DNA of 20,309 nt from Gp6-AA40 sp036742665 (GTDB lineage Bacteria > Acidobacteriota > Vicinamibacteria > Vicinamibacterales > UBA2999): the NCBI GenBank assembly GCA_036742665.1, contig DAINQP010000101.1, positions 1 to 20,309 of the forward strand, given 5' to 3'. The notes beneath the pieces are model-generated. The model had not been told where the DNA came from. It did no database searches and saw nothing but the letters and a program-made list of their open reading frames with translations. A program made the translations under genes and the position numbers. Below, piece by piece: positions 1 to 7,251 of this stretch. Every line of letters starts with the position of its first letter. The first letter of the stretch is position 1.

Positions 1-765
1 TCATTGCGCGGCCACGGAGGCGAGTTCGGCGCCGATGCGCTCCACGTCCTGATCGACGGCGAGGGCAGCGAACACGTCTTCGAGCGAGGCGGCATGCACC
101 ATCTCGCGCAGCCGCGTCACGGAGTCGTGCGCCACAACATGCCCCTTGTGGAGGATCACGACGTCGTTGCAGATTTTCTCGACCATGTCCATCTCGTGCG
201 AGCTGTAGATGATGGTCTTGCCACGCGCGGCGAGCGTCATGACGAGGCGACGAAGAATCAACGTGAAGGCGACGTCGAGACCGGACGAGGGCTCATCGAG
301 AATGATGATGTCGGGATCGTGGAGCAACGCGGCTGACAGGAGGACTTTCTGCCGCATGCCTTTTGAGAACGCCGACATCGGCGCCTCGGTGTCGTGCTCG
401 AGTCCGAAGAGCTCCAGATATCGGGTGATGCGCTGTGTGAGTGTGCGCTGCTCGATGCCATGCAGCCCGCCGACGAGCTCGAGATATTCGGGCGCCTTCA
501 GATACGCGTAGAGCCGAGGCTCTTCAGGTACGTATCCGACGAGTCGCTGATAGTCGAGCAGTTGTGGCTGGATGTCTTCGCCGTGCCATCTGATCTGGCC
601 ACGTGACGGCCGAAGCAATCCGATGAGCATCTTGACCGTGGTGCTCTTGCCAGATCCGTTGGGTCCCAGCAAGCCGACGACCTGGCCCGGCCGAGCCGAG
701 AGGCTGAGCATGCGTACCGCGGCGACTCCACGATAACTCTTGGACACGTCGATTACATCGAGCAT
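1..765 (-). CDS. ABC-2 type transporter ATP-binding protein
   Basis: The 254-aa protein is the cytoplasmic ATPase of an ABC-2 type exporter of unknown substrate. It has Walker A GPNGSGKST at residues 34-42, the sequence GYVPEEP at 77-83 where the Q-loop normally lies (Glu in place of Gln), a signature SKGMRQK at 134-140 instead of LSGGQ, Walker B IIILDEP at 153-159 and the H-loop histidine at 190. Length is normal for a single-domain ATPase. The ATG at 765 is preceded by GGGAG about 8 nt upstream, a good ribosome site. The gene lies 92 bp downstream of the sigma factor/small membrane protein pair on the same strand and may be in that operon. Its permease is not in the window and may be just past position 1. 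Family is confident, substrate unknown. Confidence 0.9.
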   Translation of the reverse strand: MLDVIDVSKSYRGVAAVRMLSLSARPGQVVGLLGPNGSGKSTTVKMLIGLLRPSRGQIRWHGEDIQPQLLDYQRLVGYVPEEPRLYAYLKAPEYLELVGGLHGIEQRTLTQRITRYLELFGLEHDTEAPMSAFSKGMRQKVLLSAALLHDPDIIILDEPSSGLDVAFTLILRRLVMTLAARGKTIIYSSHEMDMVEKICNDVVILHKGHVVAHDSVTRLREMVHAASLEDVFAALAVDQDVERIGAELASVAAQ

Positions 766-857
766 GCGTCAGCTCCCGCGCGCGGAGCGCGCCAAAAGAC
801 ACTGCATGGCGAACCGCTAGTTAGACACCGATTCGATGTGAAAGTTCTGCCTCGCCC

Positions 858-1088
858 TTACACGATTCCGTACAGCGCAAGCACTTCCTGCAGAACCGCG
901 CCCAAGTACAAGCCGCCGAGACCCATGACGATCCGAGGCCAGCGGCCTACGGTCCGAGCAGGGTCGATTACACGTCGCCGTTCAACGACGAGGGCGGCGT
1001 GACAGCGGGCACGGATGCGATCGCCACTCGAGGGATCGAGCCGGCCGGAGGGAAGGCGGTCAAGCAGCTGCAGCAGTGGATCGGTCAT
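858..1088 (-). CDS. Small single-pass membrane protein, candidate minimal anti-sigma factor
   Basis: This 76-aa protein has a basic, polar N-terminal half (residues 1-50, with an RIRARCHAAL segment) and one hydrophobic stretch at about 53-74 that can span the membrane. Its ATG at 1088 overlaps the TGA of the ECF sigma gene by 4 bp (ATGA), so the two are translationally coupled. A small membrane-tethered protein encoded right after an ECF sigma factor is often its anti-sigma factor. No zinc-binding HxxxCxxC motif of the ZAS class is visible, only one Cys next to a His. The anti-sigma role is therefore inferred from position and topology alone. It could instead be an uncharacterised accessory protein of the downstream ABC transporter. 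Confidence 0.6.
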   Translation of the reverse strand: MTDPLLQLLDRLPSGRLDPSSGDRIRARCHAALVVERRRVIDPARTVGRWPRIVMGLGGLYLGAVLQEVLALYGIV

Positions 1089-1681
1089 GGCGTCACTTCT
1101 TTCAACACGGGTGTCGCAGGTCGAGTCTCGGCGTCGAGTGCGTTCGCCAACGTCGCCCGCGCGCGATGGAGGCGTTGCCGCAGCGCTTCGGGCGTGATGC
1201 CGCAGACGTCGGCCGCATCCGAGTGATCGAGTCCAGCGACACCCACGAGCAAAAGCACCTCGCGCGAGGCTGGTGGCAACGAGGCGAGTACCCGCTCGAT
1301 GCGCCGCTCGAGTTCGTTGGCCGCGGTCGCCTCAAATGGCGACGACCGGTGGACACTGATGGGCCACAAGGCCATGAGACCAACCGCCGCCGAGTCTTCA
1401 ATCATCCGAGACCGGACGTAGCTCACATGCAGGTTGCGTGCGACCGTAAAGAGCCAGGGTCCCAGGCGAGTATCAGGGCGCAATCGGCCGGCATGCTTCA
1501 CCAGTCGTAGCCACGTCTCTTCGAGCAGATCTTCAGCGACGTGATGGCGACGGGTCAGGCGCAGCAAAAAGGTGAACAGCCGGACATTGAAAGCGTCGTA
1601 GATGGTATCGAAGGCCGCCTCATCGCCAAGGCCCAGCCGCTCGACCAGGGCCAACTCGGTATCCCGATTCATTGGAGTCAT
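1085..1681 (-). CDS. ECF-type RNA polymerase sigma factor
   Basis: This is a sigma-70 family extracytoplasmic-function sigma factor of about 198 aa from the chosen start. Region 2 is visible as the stretch from AFDTIYDAF through LLEETWLRLVKH to LFTVARNLHVSYVR. Region 4 is visible as LASLPPASREVLLL followed by the helix-turn-helix DAADVCGITPEALRQRLHRAR. The linker is short and regions 1 and 3 are absent, as expected for ECF sigmas. The frame extends to an ATG at 1708. The ATG at 1681 is preferred because GGCGAG lies 9 nt before it and because the longer form would put a palindrome (1701-1725) inside the gene; 1672 is another option. The small membrane protein overlaps its stop codon. The regulon cannot be inferred. 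Confidence 0.88.
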   Translation of the reverse strand: MTPMNRDTELALVERLGLGDEAAFDTIYDAFNVRLFTFLLRLTRRHHVAEDLLEETWLRLVKHAGRLRPDTRLGPWLFTVARNLHVSYVRSRMIEDSAAVGLMALWPISVHRSSPFEATAANELERRIERVLASLPPASREVLLLVGVAGLDHSDAADVCGITPEALRQRLHRARATLANALDAETRPATPVLKEVTP

Positions 1682-1700
1682 AACGCACGACTCGCCGTCG

Positions 1701-1725
1701 CGTGACATTCCTGATTCCAGTCACG
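1701..1725. promoter_or_regulatory. Inverted repeat in the divergent sigma/membrane-protein promoter region
   Basis: CGTGAC at 1701-1706 and GTCACG at 1720-1725 form perfect 6-bp arms around a 13-nt spacer that contains ATTCC twice. It lies between the sigma factor start and the divergent 111-aa membrane protein gene, where an operator would be expected. It could also be a coincidence or a weak mRNA hairpin. Confidence 0.3.
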
Positions 1726-1742
1726 CAAGCCGGCCAGGCGCG

Positions 1743-1749
1743 TTATATA
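1743..1749. promoter_or_regulatory. AT-rich -10-like element shared by divergent genes
   Basis: TTATATA is an isolated AT-rich run in GC-rich DNA. On the plus strand TATATA ends 7 nt before the ATG at 1757. On the minus strand the same run reads TATATAAC, about 60 nt upstream of the sigma factor start. No convincing -35 box is seen for either direction. Confidence 0.3.
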
Positions 1750-1756
1750 CCTCAAC

Positions 1757-2092
1757 ATGGAAACACTGCGTAACGTCAGCCTGTTTGGTCTGCTGTCGCT
1801 CGTGCTCACGTTGACTCCGCTCGTCATGGCGCTCGCGTACGTGGTTCGCCCGAGCGAGCGACGCCTGGCGCTGATGCGCCCGCTGTCGCTGGCCGGGCTC
1901 TTTGCGGCACTGACCGGGGCCGCCCTCGGCTTCATCAACGTGCTTCGCTACATTGGCATCAAACGGGAAATCACGATCGAGTTTGCCGCGATCGGGGCCG
2001 CGGAATCGATGGTGGCGCTGTTTGTCGGGTTTGCCTCTCTGACTGCGGCGTGGCTGCTGGTTGCGGCTGGAATGGGACGTCAAACCGATTGA
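1757..2092 (+). CDS. Small integral membrane protein of unknown function
   Basis: The 111-aa protein has about three hydrophobic segments, near residues 8-30, 42-62 and 78-104, with a basic loop (RPSERR) between the first two. The last segment (AAIGAAESMVALFVGFASLTAAWLL) loosely resembles the terminal helices of MotA/TolQ/ExbB proton-channel proteins, but the protein is far too short to be one and the resemblance is weak. No enzymatic motif is seen. It is divergent from the ECF sigma operon, with AT-rich DNA immediately upstream and no Shine-Dalgarno sequence. Control by that sigma factor is possible but only suggested by position. The reading frame looks coding and ends just before a tandem repeat. 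Confidence 0.65.
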   Translation: METLRNVSLFGLLSLVLTLTPLVMALAYVVRPSERRLALMRPLSLAGLFAALTGAALGFINVLRYIGIKREITIEFAAIGAAESMVALFVGFASLTAAWLLVAAGMGRQTD

Positions 2093-2105
2093 GCGGCGGG
2101 CCCAA

Positions 2106-2141
2106 GAGCAAGGGCCGCCCTACGAGCAAGACCTGCCCTAC
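2106..2141. repeat. Two tandem 18-bp units with a CCCTAC core
   Basis: Units 2106-2123 and 2124-2141 match at 15 of 18 positions (GAGCAAG, a variable centre, then GCCCTAC). On the minus strand each unit begins GTAGGGC. Both CTA triplets (2138-2140 and 2120-2122) are in frame with the MFS gene, so each is a TAG stop for it. The element fills the gap between convergent genes and resembles a dispersed small repeat. Confidence 0.6.
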
Positions 2142-3403
2142 GAACGATTGTCAGCGTAGGCGGGGTCCTGTTTTGTGGACCCGGCGGCGTCCGTCGATCG
2201 GAACAGCAGCGCGAAGAGGACGAGAACGGCGGCGGCGCCGGCGGCCGGCACGAGCCAGATACGATCCCACGCGTGGCCGTCAGTCACGCGGAACGCATCG
2301 ACGACGCGGCCCGAGGACCAGGAGCCGATGAACATGCCGACTCCAAGCGTGACGAACGCAATCAGTCCCTGCGCCGCGGCGCGCAAGTCGGACGGCGCGC
2401 GGCTATCGACGTATATCTGGCCGGTGACGAAGAAGAAGTCGTAGCAGATGCCGTGGAGCAGGATGCCCCCGTACAGCATCCATACCTGGGGGCCGGGATT
2501 GCCGTACGCGAACAGCACATATCTCGTCGCCCAAGCCGCCATGCCGACGAGCAGCATGTACTTCACGCCAAGACGCTTGAAGAACCATGGCATGACCAGC
2601 ATGAAGCCGATCTCCGACATCTGGCCTAACGTCATTTTGCCCGCCGCATTGCTCACGCCGATCTCATTGAGAAACGGATTCGCGAATGCGTAATAGAACT
2701 GCAGCGGGATGCAGACGAGAAACGAGCCCAGGACGAAGACGGCAAACGAGCGCTCGCGCAGCAGCTGGAGCGCGTCGAGACCGAGCACGTCGCGAAGGGT
2801 GGCGCGCCGCGTCCCTTGCGGTGGTGTGTGAGGCAGGACAAGACAGAAGAGTCCCAGCGCGATTGAACCAGCCGCAGCGATTCGCAGGGGAATCGCCGTC
2901 GCCTCGAATCCGAGCGTGCCGATGAAGAGCCCGGCCACGATCCAGCCGATCGTCCCAAGCACTCGGATCGACGGAAACTCGCGTTCAGGATTTGTCATCT
3001 GCCGGAATGACAACGAGTTGCTGAGGGCCAATGTCGGCATGTAGCACAGTGCGTACGCGAGGAGGACGGCATAGAAGGGTCCGAACCGGGTTTGGGTGGA
3101 GGCCAACAGCAGAATCAGCCCGCCGGCAACGTGCAACATCGCGAGAATACGTTCGGTCGCCAGGAATCGATCGGCGATCATACCAACGAAAAACGGCGAG
3201 ATCATCGCCGCGAGCGCCGTCGTCCCGGCAACGAGGCCAATCTGTTCGCCAGTGAAGCCGAGCGTCTGTCCGAGCCAGGTGCCGAGCGTGACAGACCACG
3301 CGCCCCACACGAAGTACTGAAGGAACATCAGTACGGACAGCTTGAGGCGAACGCTCAGCGTCAGCCGACTTCGCTGGCCCGGCGCTTCGGCGGGCGAAGT
3401 CAT
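2138..3403 (-). CDS. MFS transporter, nucleoside:H+ symporter (NupG/XapB-like) family
   Basis: This 421-aa inner-membrane permease has about 12 hydrophobic segments. After a polar N-terminus, the first helix carries LQYFVWGAWSVTLGTWL, the hallmark of the nucleoside:H+ symporter (NHS) branch of the major facilitator superfamily. The helix 2-3 loop MIADRFLATERI is a variant of the MFS GxxxDRxxR motif. NHS-type proteins include NupG and XapB, but many relatives in Acidobacteriota and Planctomycetota lie beside sugar-oxidoreductase genes, so the real cargo may be a sugar derivative. The ATG overlaps the stop of the Gfo/Idh gene by 4 bp, and this is the last gene of the operon. The TAG stop is supplied by a tandem repeat. 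Confidence 0.88.
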   Translation of the reverse strand: MTSPAEAPGQRSRLTLSVRLKLSVLMFLQYFVWGAWSVTLGTWLGQTLGFTGEQIGLVAGTTALAAMISPFFVGMIADRFLATERILAMLHVAGGLILLLASTQTRFGPFYAVLLAYALCYMPTLALSNSLSFRQMTNPEREFPSIRVLGTIGWIVAGLFIGTLGFEATAIPLRIAAAGSIALGLFCLVLPHTPPQGTRRATLRDVLGLDALQLLRERSFAVFVLGSFLVCIPLQFYYAFANPFLNEIGVSNAAGKMTLGQMSEIGFMLVMPWFFKRLGVKYMLLVGMAAWATRYVLFAYGNPGPQVWMLYGGILLHGICYDFFFVTGQIYVDSRAPSDLRAAAQGLIAFVTLGVGMFIGSWSSGRVVDAFRVTDGHAWDRIWLVPAAGAAAVLVLFALLFRSTDAAGSTKQDPAYADNRS

Positions 3404-4653
3404 GCGGTGATCTCCGGCCTGGTGTCAACGGTGGTCCAGACACCGCCGCGACGATGGCTGTCGAGAATGGCATCGACGAGACACGCCGCACGGTAGCCGT
3501 CTTCGAAAGTGGGGAACGACGGCCGCTCATCAGGCGTAGGGCTGGTCCTTTCCGCCTTCGCCAAGGCTCCGGCGGACCGCCGTAGCTCGCCTTCGCCGAA
3601 CGGAGGCTGGTCGGACCGGCCAGTGATTCGCGCGTACACGTCCGCGATGACGTTGCGGAACGCGTCACTCCACGCTTCTTGATGGCCGGCCGGCAGGTGC
3701 GCATAGCGCCGCGCCTCGGATCCAACCAGCGCCGGGTCTTTCAACAGGACCTGATTCGCCGCATGGCGGCGTCCGATCCACAGCTCGTTCTGGCGCTCCT
3801 GGAACCAGCGCAGCGACGCCGTCGCGCCGTTGACCTCGAACCACAGATCGTTCTTGTGACCGGCACAGACCTGGCCGACGGTCACGCAGCCCTTCATGCC
3901 GTTGTCGAACCGCACGAGCACCATCGCGAGATCTTCGCTGGTGATCACGACCGGTTCGCGATGGCTCGTGCCACCGCCTGAAAACGCTTCGGTCGCTTGC
4001 AGCGGTTTGAGCCTGGTCGAGACGACAGTCGTGAGATCGGCGAGCACGTGCGTGATCCGCTGACCGGTCACGTGCTGAACGAGATCGCCCCAGTGCGTGC
4101 CGATATCGCCGATCGCGGAACTGGCCCCGCCCTTCTCCGGCTCGAGTCGCCACGAGAAGTCTGTGGGTTCGAGCAGCCAGTCCTGAAGGTAGCTGCCGTG
4201 AACGAAGTGCAGTGCACCCAGGTCGCCGGCGGCGATCATCGACCGCGCCTGCTGGACCAGCGGGTTGCCGCGATAGTTGAAGGTGACCGCATGCACGACG
4301 CCAGCGCGTGTCGCGGCGTCGAGCAGGCTGCGGGCCTCGGCAGCAGTCATCGCCAGCGGCTTGTCAGAGACAACGTGTTTGTGATGGGTGAGCGCCGCCA
4401 TGATCACCGGCGCGTGCAGATAATTGGGCGTCGTGTTGTGCACGACGTGTACGTCCGGATCGCGCGCGAGCGCTTCGTAGCTGCCGTAGGCCTTCGGCAC
4501 CCCGAGCGCGTCGGCCTTTCGTCGCGCCGATTCCTCAGTACTGCCCGCGACCGCAACGACGTCGACGAAGCCAAGTCGCCGCACCGCATCAATGTGGTGC
4601 ACGCCGACAAAGCCCGGGCCGACGAGGCCCATGCCGATCCTCGGCCGTGTCAT
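3400..4653 (-). CDS. Gfo/Idh/MocA family NAD(P)-dependent oxidoreductase
   Basis: This 417-aa protein probably acts in the cytoplasm and oxidises or reduces a sugar or cyclitol hydroxyl using NAD(P). The Rossmann motif GLVGPGFVG is at residues 9-17. The family EKP motif appears as DKP at 97-99. The motif GDIGTHWGD at 182-190 carries the usual catalytic Asp183/His187 pair. No signal peptide is seen. The frame is open upstream to 4752, but the ATG at 4653 forms a 4-bp ATGA overlap with the preceding stop and starts right before the Rossmann strand, so it is the real start. Residues about 351-371 are encoded by a palindromic repeat and look like an insertion before the conserved C-terminal FPTFEDGYRAACLVDAIL. 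The exact substrate is unknown. Confidence 0.9.
   Translation of the reverse strand: MTRPRIGMGLVGPGFVGVHHIDAVRRLGFVDVVAVAGSTEESARRKADALGVPKAYGSYEALARDPDVHVVHNTTPNYLHAPVIMAALTHHKHVVSDKPLAMTAAEARSLLDAATRAGVVHAVTFNYRGNPLVQQARSMIAAGDLGALHFVHGSYLQDWLLEPTDFSWRLEPEKGGASSAIGDIGTHWGDLVQHVTGQRITHVLADLTTVVSTRLKPLQATEAFSGGGTSHREPVVITSEDLAMVLVRFDNGMKGCVTVGQVCAGHKNDLWFEVNGATASLRWFQERQNELWIGRRHAANQVLLKDPALVGSEARRYAHLPAGHQEAWSDAFRNVIADVYARITGRSDQPPFGEGELRRSAGALAKAERTSPTPDERPSFPTFEDGYRAACLVDAILDSHRRGGVWTTVDTRPEITA
3549..3603. repeat. Palindromic repeat element read through in frame
   Basis: The segment contains TCCGCCTTCGCC, then GGCGG-A-CCGCC (a perfect 5-bp stem), then GCCTTCGCCGAA, flanked by AAGGC and GCCTT arms. 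Its style matches the other palindromes here (15249-15282 and 19467-19518), but it lies inside the Gfo/Idh gene, near its 3' end, without breaking the frame. It encodes a basic, Ala-, Arg- and Glu-rich peptide (residues about 351-371) unlike the adjacent conserved sequence. Confidence 0.5.
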
Positions 4654-5558
4654 GCGAGTACCTGCTTGGCGTAAGCCAAGCAGGTTTTCACTTCTTCGAC
4701 CGGACCTGCGGTCCCGCGATGCTCGTACTCCACGTACGCGCGAATCGGCCACTTCTCGCGCTGGAGCAGTTGCAGCACGTCGCGAATCGGTGTGTCGCCT
4801 GCTCCCCAGGCCACGTTGTCGCCCTGATCTCTCTTGCGGTCCTTGATATGCAGGTTCGTCACCTCGGCGTGATGTGCCTTGAGAAACGCCACGGCGTCAT
4901 AGTTCGCCGCGCTGAAGTGCCCGATATCGAGGTTGACCTTGAAGTACTTCGACAGCGTCTGTGCTGCCGCGAAACTCTCGGGAGTGGCAAACTCGTTCGG
5001 GTCTTTGGTGTTCGAATGGTTGTGCATCGCGACCACCATGCGATGCTTTTCGGCGAACGGCGCGATCTTCTTCGCGGAGTCGAGCGTTGCTGAGGCCGTG
5101 ATGATCTCGGCGCCGAGCGCCTTGGCGATCACGAACCCGCGATCGATTTCCTCGTCGCTGAAGCGGACGTCGGGGCTGTAGTTGTAGGCCCAGATGCGAA
5201 TGCCGGCCGCGTCGAATGTTCTGCGGATTGCCTGGAAATGATCGAGCGGCGTCTCGACGCGCCACCGTCGAAGATCGTCACGCACTTTCTGCCGCTGGTC
5301 TGGAGTGACGTTGGCGCCGCGTCCGAATGGCGAGGCGGGCTCAATCTGCGGCGCCCACAGCTCGCATTCGGTGAAGCCGCATTCGGTCATTCCTTTGATG
5401 AGTGGTCCGACCATGTCGCCTCCAGCGGAACGGGGCAGGTCGCGCAGGGAGTACGTCTGCACGCCGAGCCGGACTCCACCAATCGTCTGTGCGCGGCTGA
5501 GCGTGGGCAGCGCGAGACTCGAGAGCGTCAACAGGCCGAATTCACGACGTGAATACAT
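4650..5558 (-). CDS. Tat-exported sugar phosphate isomerase/epimerase-like TIM barrel
   Basis: This 302-aa protein belongs to the xylose-isomerase-like/AP-endonuclease-2 TIM barrel superfamily. The N-terminus YSRREFGLL followed by a hydrophobic stretch and SRA matches a twin-arginine (SRRxF) signal, so a folded, metal-loaded protein is probably exported. Likely metal and active-site residues are His179/His181 (AMHNHSN), Asp211/His214 (NLDIGHFS), His237 (NLHIKDR) and Glu277 (YVEYEH). The start was chosen at the ATG at 5558 because GAGGG lies about 4 nt upstream and the Tat motif begins here; the longer open frame overlaps the quinoprotein gene. It is 7 bp after that gene and overlaps the Gfo/Idh gene by 4 bp. 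It probably isomerises or epimerises a sugar or keto-sugar; the substrate is unknown. Confidence 0.87.
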   Translation of the reverse strand: MYSRREFGLLTLSSLALPTLSRAQTIGGVRLGVQTYSLRDLPRSAGGDMVGPLIKGMTECGFTECELWAPQIEPASPFGRGANVTPDQRQKVRDDLRRWRVETPLDHFQAIRRTFDAAGIRIWAYNYSPDVRFSDEEIDRGFVIAKALGAEIITASATLDSAKKIAPFAEKHRMVVAMHNHSNTKDPNEFATPESFAAAQTLSKYFKVNLDIGHFSAANYDAVAFLKAHHAEVTNLHIKDRKRDQGDNVAWGAGDTPIRDVLQLLQREKWPIRAYVEYEHRGTAGPVEEVKTCLAYAKQVLA

Positions 5559-5565
5559 AAGGCCC

Positions 5566-7251
5566 TCAGTAGAGCGAGAACGCGTACAACGTGTCGCCAG
5601 CCGCGACGAGCACATGCTGTTTGCCGCCGACCAGATACGTCTGCGGCGCATTGCTCACGTTCGCCGCCAGCCGTGAGTGCCAGACTGGCTTGCCGGTGGC
5701 CGGATCGAACGCGACGAAGTTGCCGGAGACGTCACCGCCAAACAGCAGTCGTCCTGCCGTGACGAGCAGGCCGGGACCACCGCGTCCGTCCGCGCCAGCC
5801 GTGCGGAATTTGTGCTTCCAGACGATCTTGCCCGTCTTGTAATCGATCGCCGAGATAGAGGTGCCGCCGCCTCCGACGCCGACCTCCTCTTTGCCGCCGA
5901 GTCCCATCGCGCCGCGCGGATCGAGCTCGGTGAGGTAATACATCGCGTAGTTCTCGGCGGTCGGGACGTAGAGGAGACCGGTGTCTGGGCTGAATGCTGC
6001 CGGCGGCCAGTTTGTGGCGCCGCCGTTGGCCGACGAAACGAGTGCGCCACCAACGTGATGATCCTTCGCGGGATCGCGAACCGGCTGGCCTTTGTCATTG
6101 AGGCCCTTCGCCCAGTTCACCGTCCCGGAAAATTGACTCGTCACGAGCCGCTCGCCGGTGCGGCGATCGAGCGTGAAGTAGTAGCCGTTGCGGCTCGCCG
6201 TCACCACCAGCTTGCGCGGCTTGCCGTCGATGGTGCCGTCAACGAGGACTGGTGTCTGCGCCGAGTCCCAGTCGTGCATCTCGTGCGGCGACGTCTGGAA
6301 ATACCAGGCCATCTTGCCGGTGTCCACATTCACGGCGACGATCGCGCAGGTGAACAGATTGTCGAGACCTTCGCCGCGCGGCGCCGACATGTACGCCGGT
6401 GTCGGGTTGCCGGTCCCGAAGATATAGAGGCGCGTCTCCGGATCGTAGGCGCCCGGCAGCCACGGATGTCCGCCGCCGTTGCGCGCCGCATCGAGATCCT
6501 TCCACGTCTCCAGTCCCGGGTCTCCCGCGTTCATCGGTACGCTATAGAACTTCCACTGCAACTCGCCGGTCTCGGGATCGAACGACTGCAGGAACCCGGG
6601 TGAATCGAGATCGTTGCCGGTGCCGACGATGACGTGGTTTTCGACGACGACTGGCGCCGAGGTCAGGAAATACTGCTGGTTGAAGTTGGCAATCTCCTTG
6701 TGCCAGCGCTCTTTGCCGGTGCGCGCGTCCAGCGAGATCAGGAAATCGTCCGGCGTGACGAAGAACAGATAGGTCCTCCACATCGCCGCGCCGCGATTGC
6801 CGATGTGGGTGCCGCCGCGGGTGCGCCAGAAGTAGCGCCACAGCAAATGGCCGTCCTGGGCGTCGAGCGCCCACACGTTGTCCGGCGCCGTCACATACAA
6901 CACGCCGTTCACCGACAGAATCGAGCCCTTGACCGTGGTCGCGCCCACGAACTCGTTCTCGCCAACGCCGCCGGCGATGACGTCAGGTTGCCGAGGACCA
7001 AACGGCGCCGGCACGACCGGACCGCCCGGCCCGGCCGTCAATCTCGTCGTCCACGCCAGCGTGAGATTCTTGACGTTGGATTGGTTGACGAGCGTCAGCG
7101 AGCTGTAGCGCCGTCCGGAGTAGTCGCCTGAATACGTCGGCCAGGACTCGCCGAGCGGCTTCAGGATGTCCGCGGGATTCAGGCCGTTCTCTTGTGCGAC
7201 GAGCAGCGACGCGGCCGCCCCCCAGGCGAGACAGAGCAGACGGAGCCTCAT
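5566..7251 (-). CDS. PQQ-type quinoprotein dehydrogenase, periplasmic
   Basis: The 561-aa beta-propeller quinoprotein is related to alcohol/glucose dehydrogenases. A signal peptide (residues 1-20, ending LLVAQ) directs it to the periplasm. Propeller repeats of the ALDAxxG..LW type occur at about 128-138, 175-183, 225-233, 308-316 and 516-524. The segment PHEMHDWDSAQTPVLVD (322-338) aligns with the catalytic region of methanol dehydrogenases and places the catalytic base at Asp327, with a second Asp at 329. Asn282 (GTGNPTP) matches the metal-binding Asn. The metal-binding Glu position appears to be Asp214. Trp264 matches the tryptophan that stacks on PQQ. The adjacent-cysteine pair typical of methanol dehydrogenase is absent; the mature protein has a single Cys. 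There is no fused cytochrome, but the preceding gene supplies one. The ATG overlaps that gene's stop by 4 bp. No PQQ synthesis genes are in view. Substrate unknown. Confidence 0.9.
   Translation of the reverse strand: MRLRLLCLAWGAAASLLVAQENGLNPADILKPLGESWPTYSGDYSGRRYSSLTLVNQSNVKNLTLAWTTRLTAGPGGPVVPAPFGPRQPDVIAGGVGENEFVGATTVKGSILSVNGVLYVTAPDNVWALDAQDGHLLWRYFWRTRGGTHIGNRGAAMWRTYLFFVTPDDFLISLDARTGKERWHKEIANFNQQYFLTSAPVVVENHVIVGTGNDLDSPGFLQSFDPETGELQWKFYSVPMNAGDPGLETWKDLDAARNGGGHPWLPGAYDPETRLYIFGTGNPTPAYMSAPRGEGLDNLFTCAIVAVNVDTGKMAWYFQTSPHEMHDWDSAQTPVLVDGTIDGKPRKLVVTASRNGYYFTLDRRTGERLVTSQFSGTVNWAKGLNDKGQPVRDPAKDHHVGGALVSSANGGATNWPPAAFSPDTGLLYVPTAENYAMYYLTELDPRGAMGLGGKEEVGVGGGGTSISAIDYKTGKIVWKHKFRTAGADGRGGPGLLVTAGRLLFGGDVSGNFVAFDPATGKPVWHSRLAANVSNAPQTYLVGGKQHVLVAAGDTLYAFSLY

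Noticed and set aside
1757..2092. Calling the 111-aa protein an ExbB/TolQ/MotA subunit
   Set aside because: Only the last helix is vaguely similar. The protein is much too short and no ExbD/TolR partner is nearby.
4654..4752. 33-residue N-terminal extension of the Gfo/Idh protein
   Set aside because: It overlaps the upstream isomerase gene, is Arg-rich shadow sequence, and the ATGA overlap at 4650-4653 gives a natural start just before the Rossmann motif.
5677..6603. 308-aa plus-strand open frame opposite the quinoprotein
   Set aside because: It is a frame shadow in GC-rich DNA, rich in Arg and Ala with no recognisable domain, while the minus strand encodes a full-length quinoprotein.
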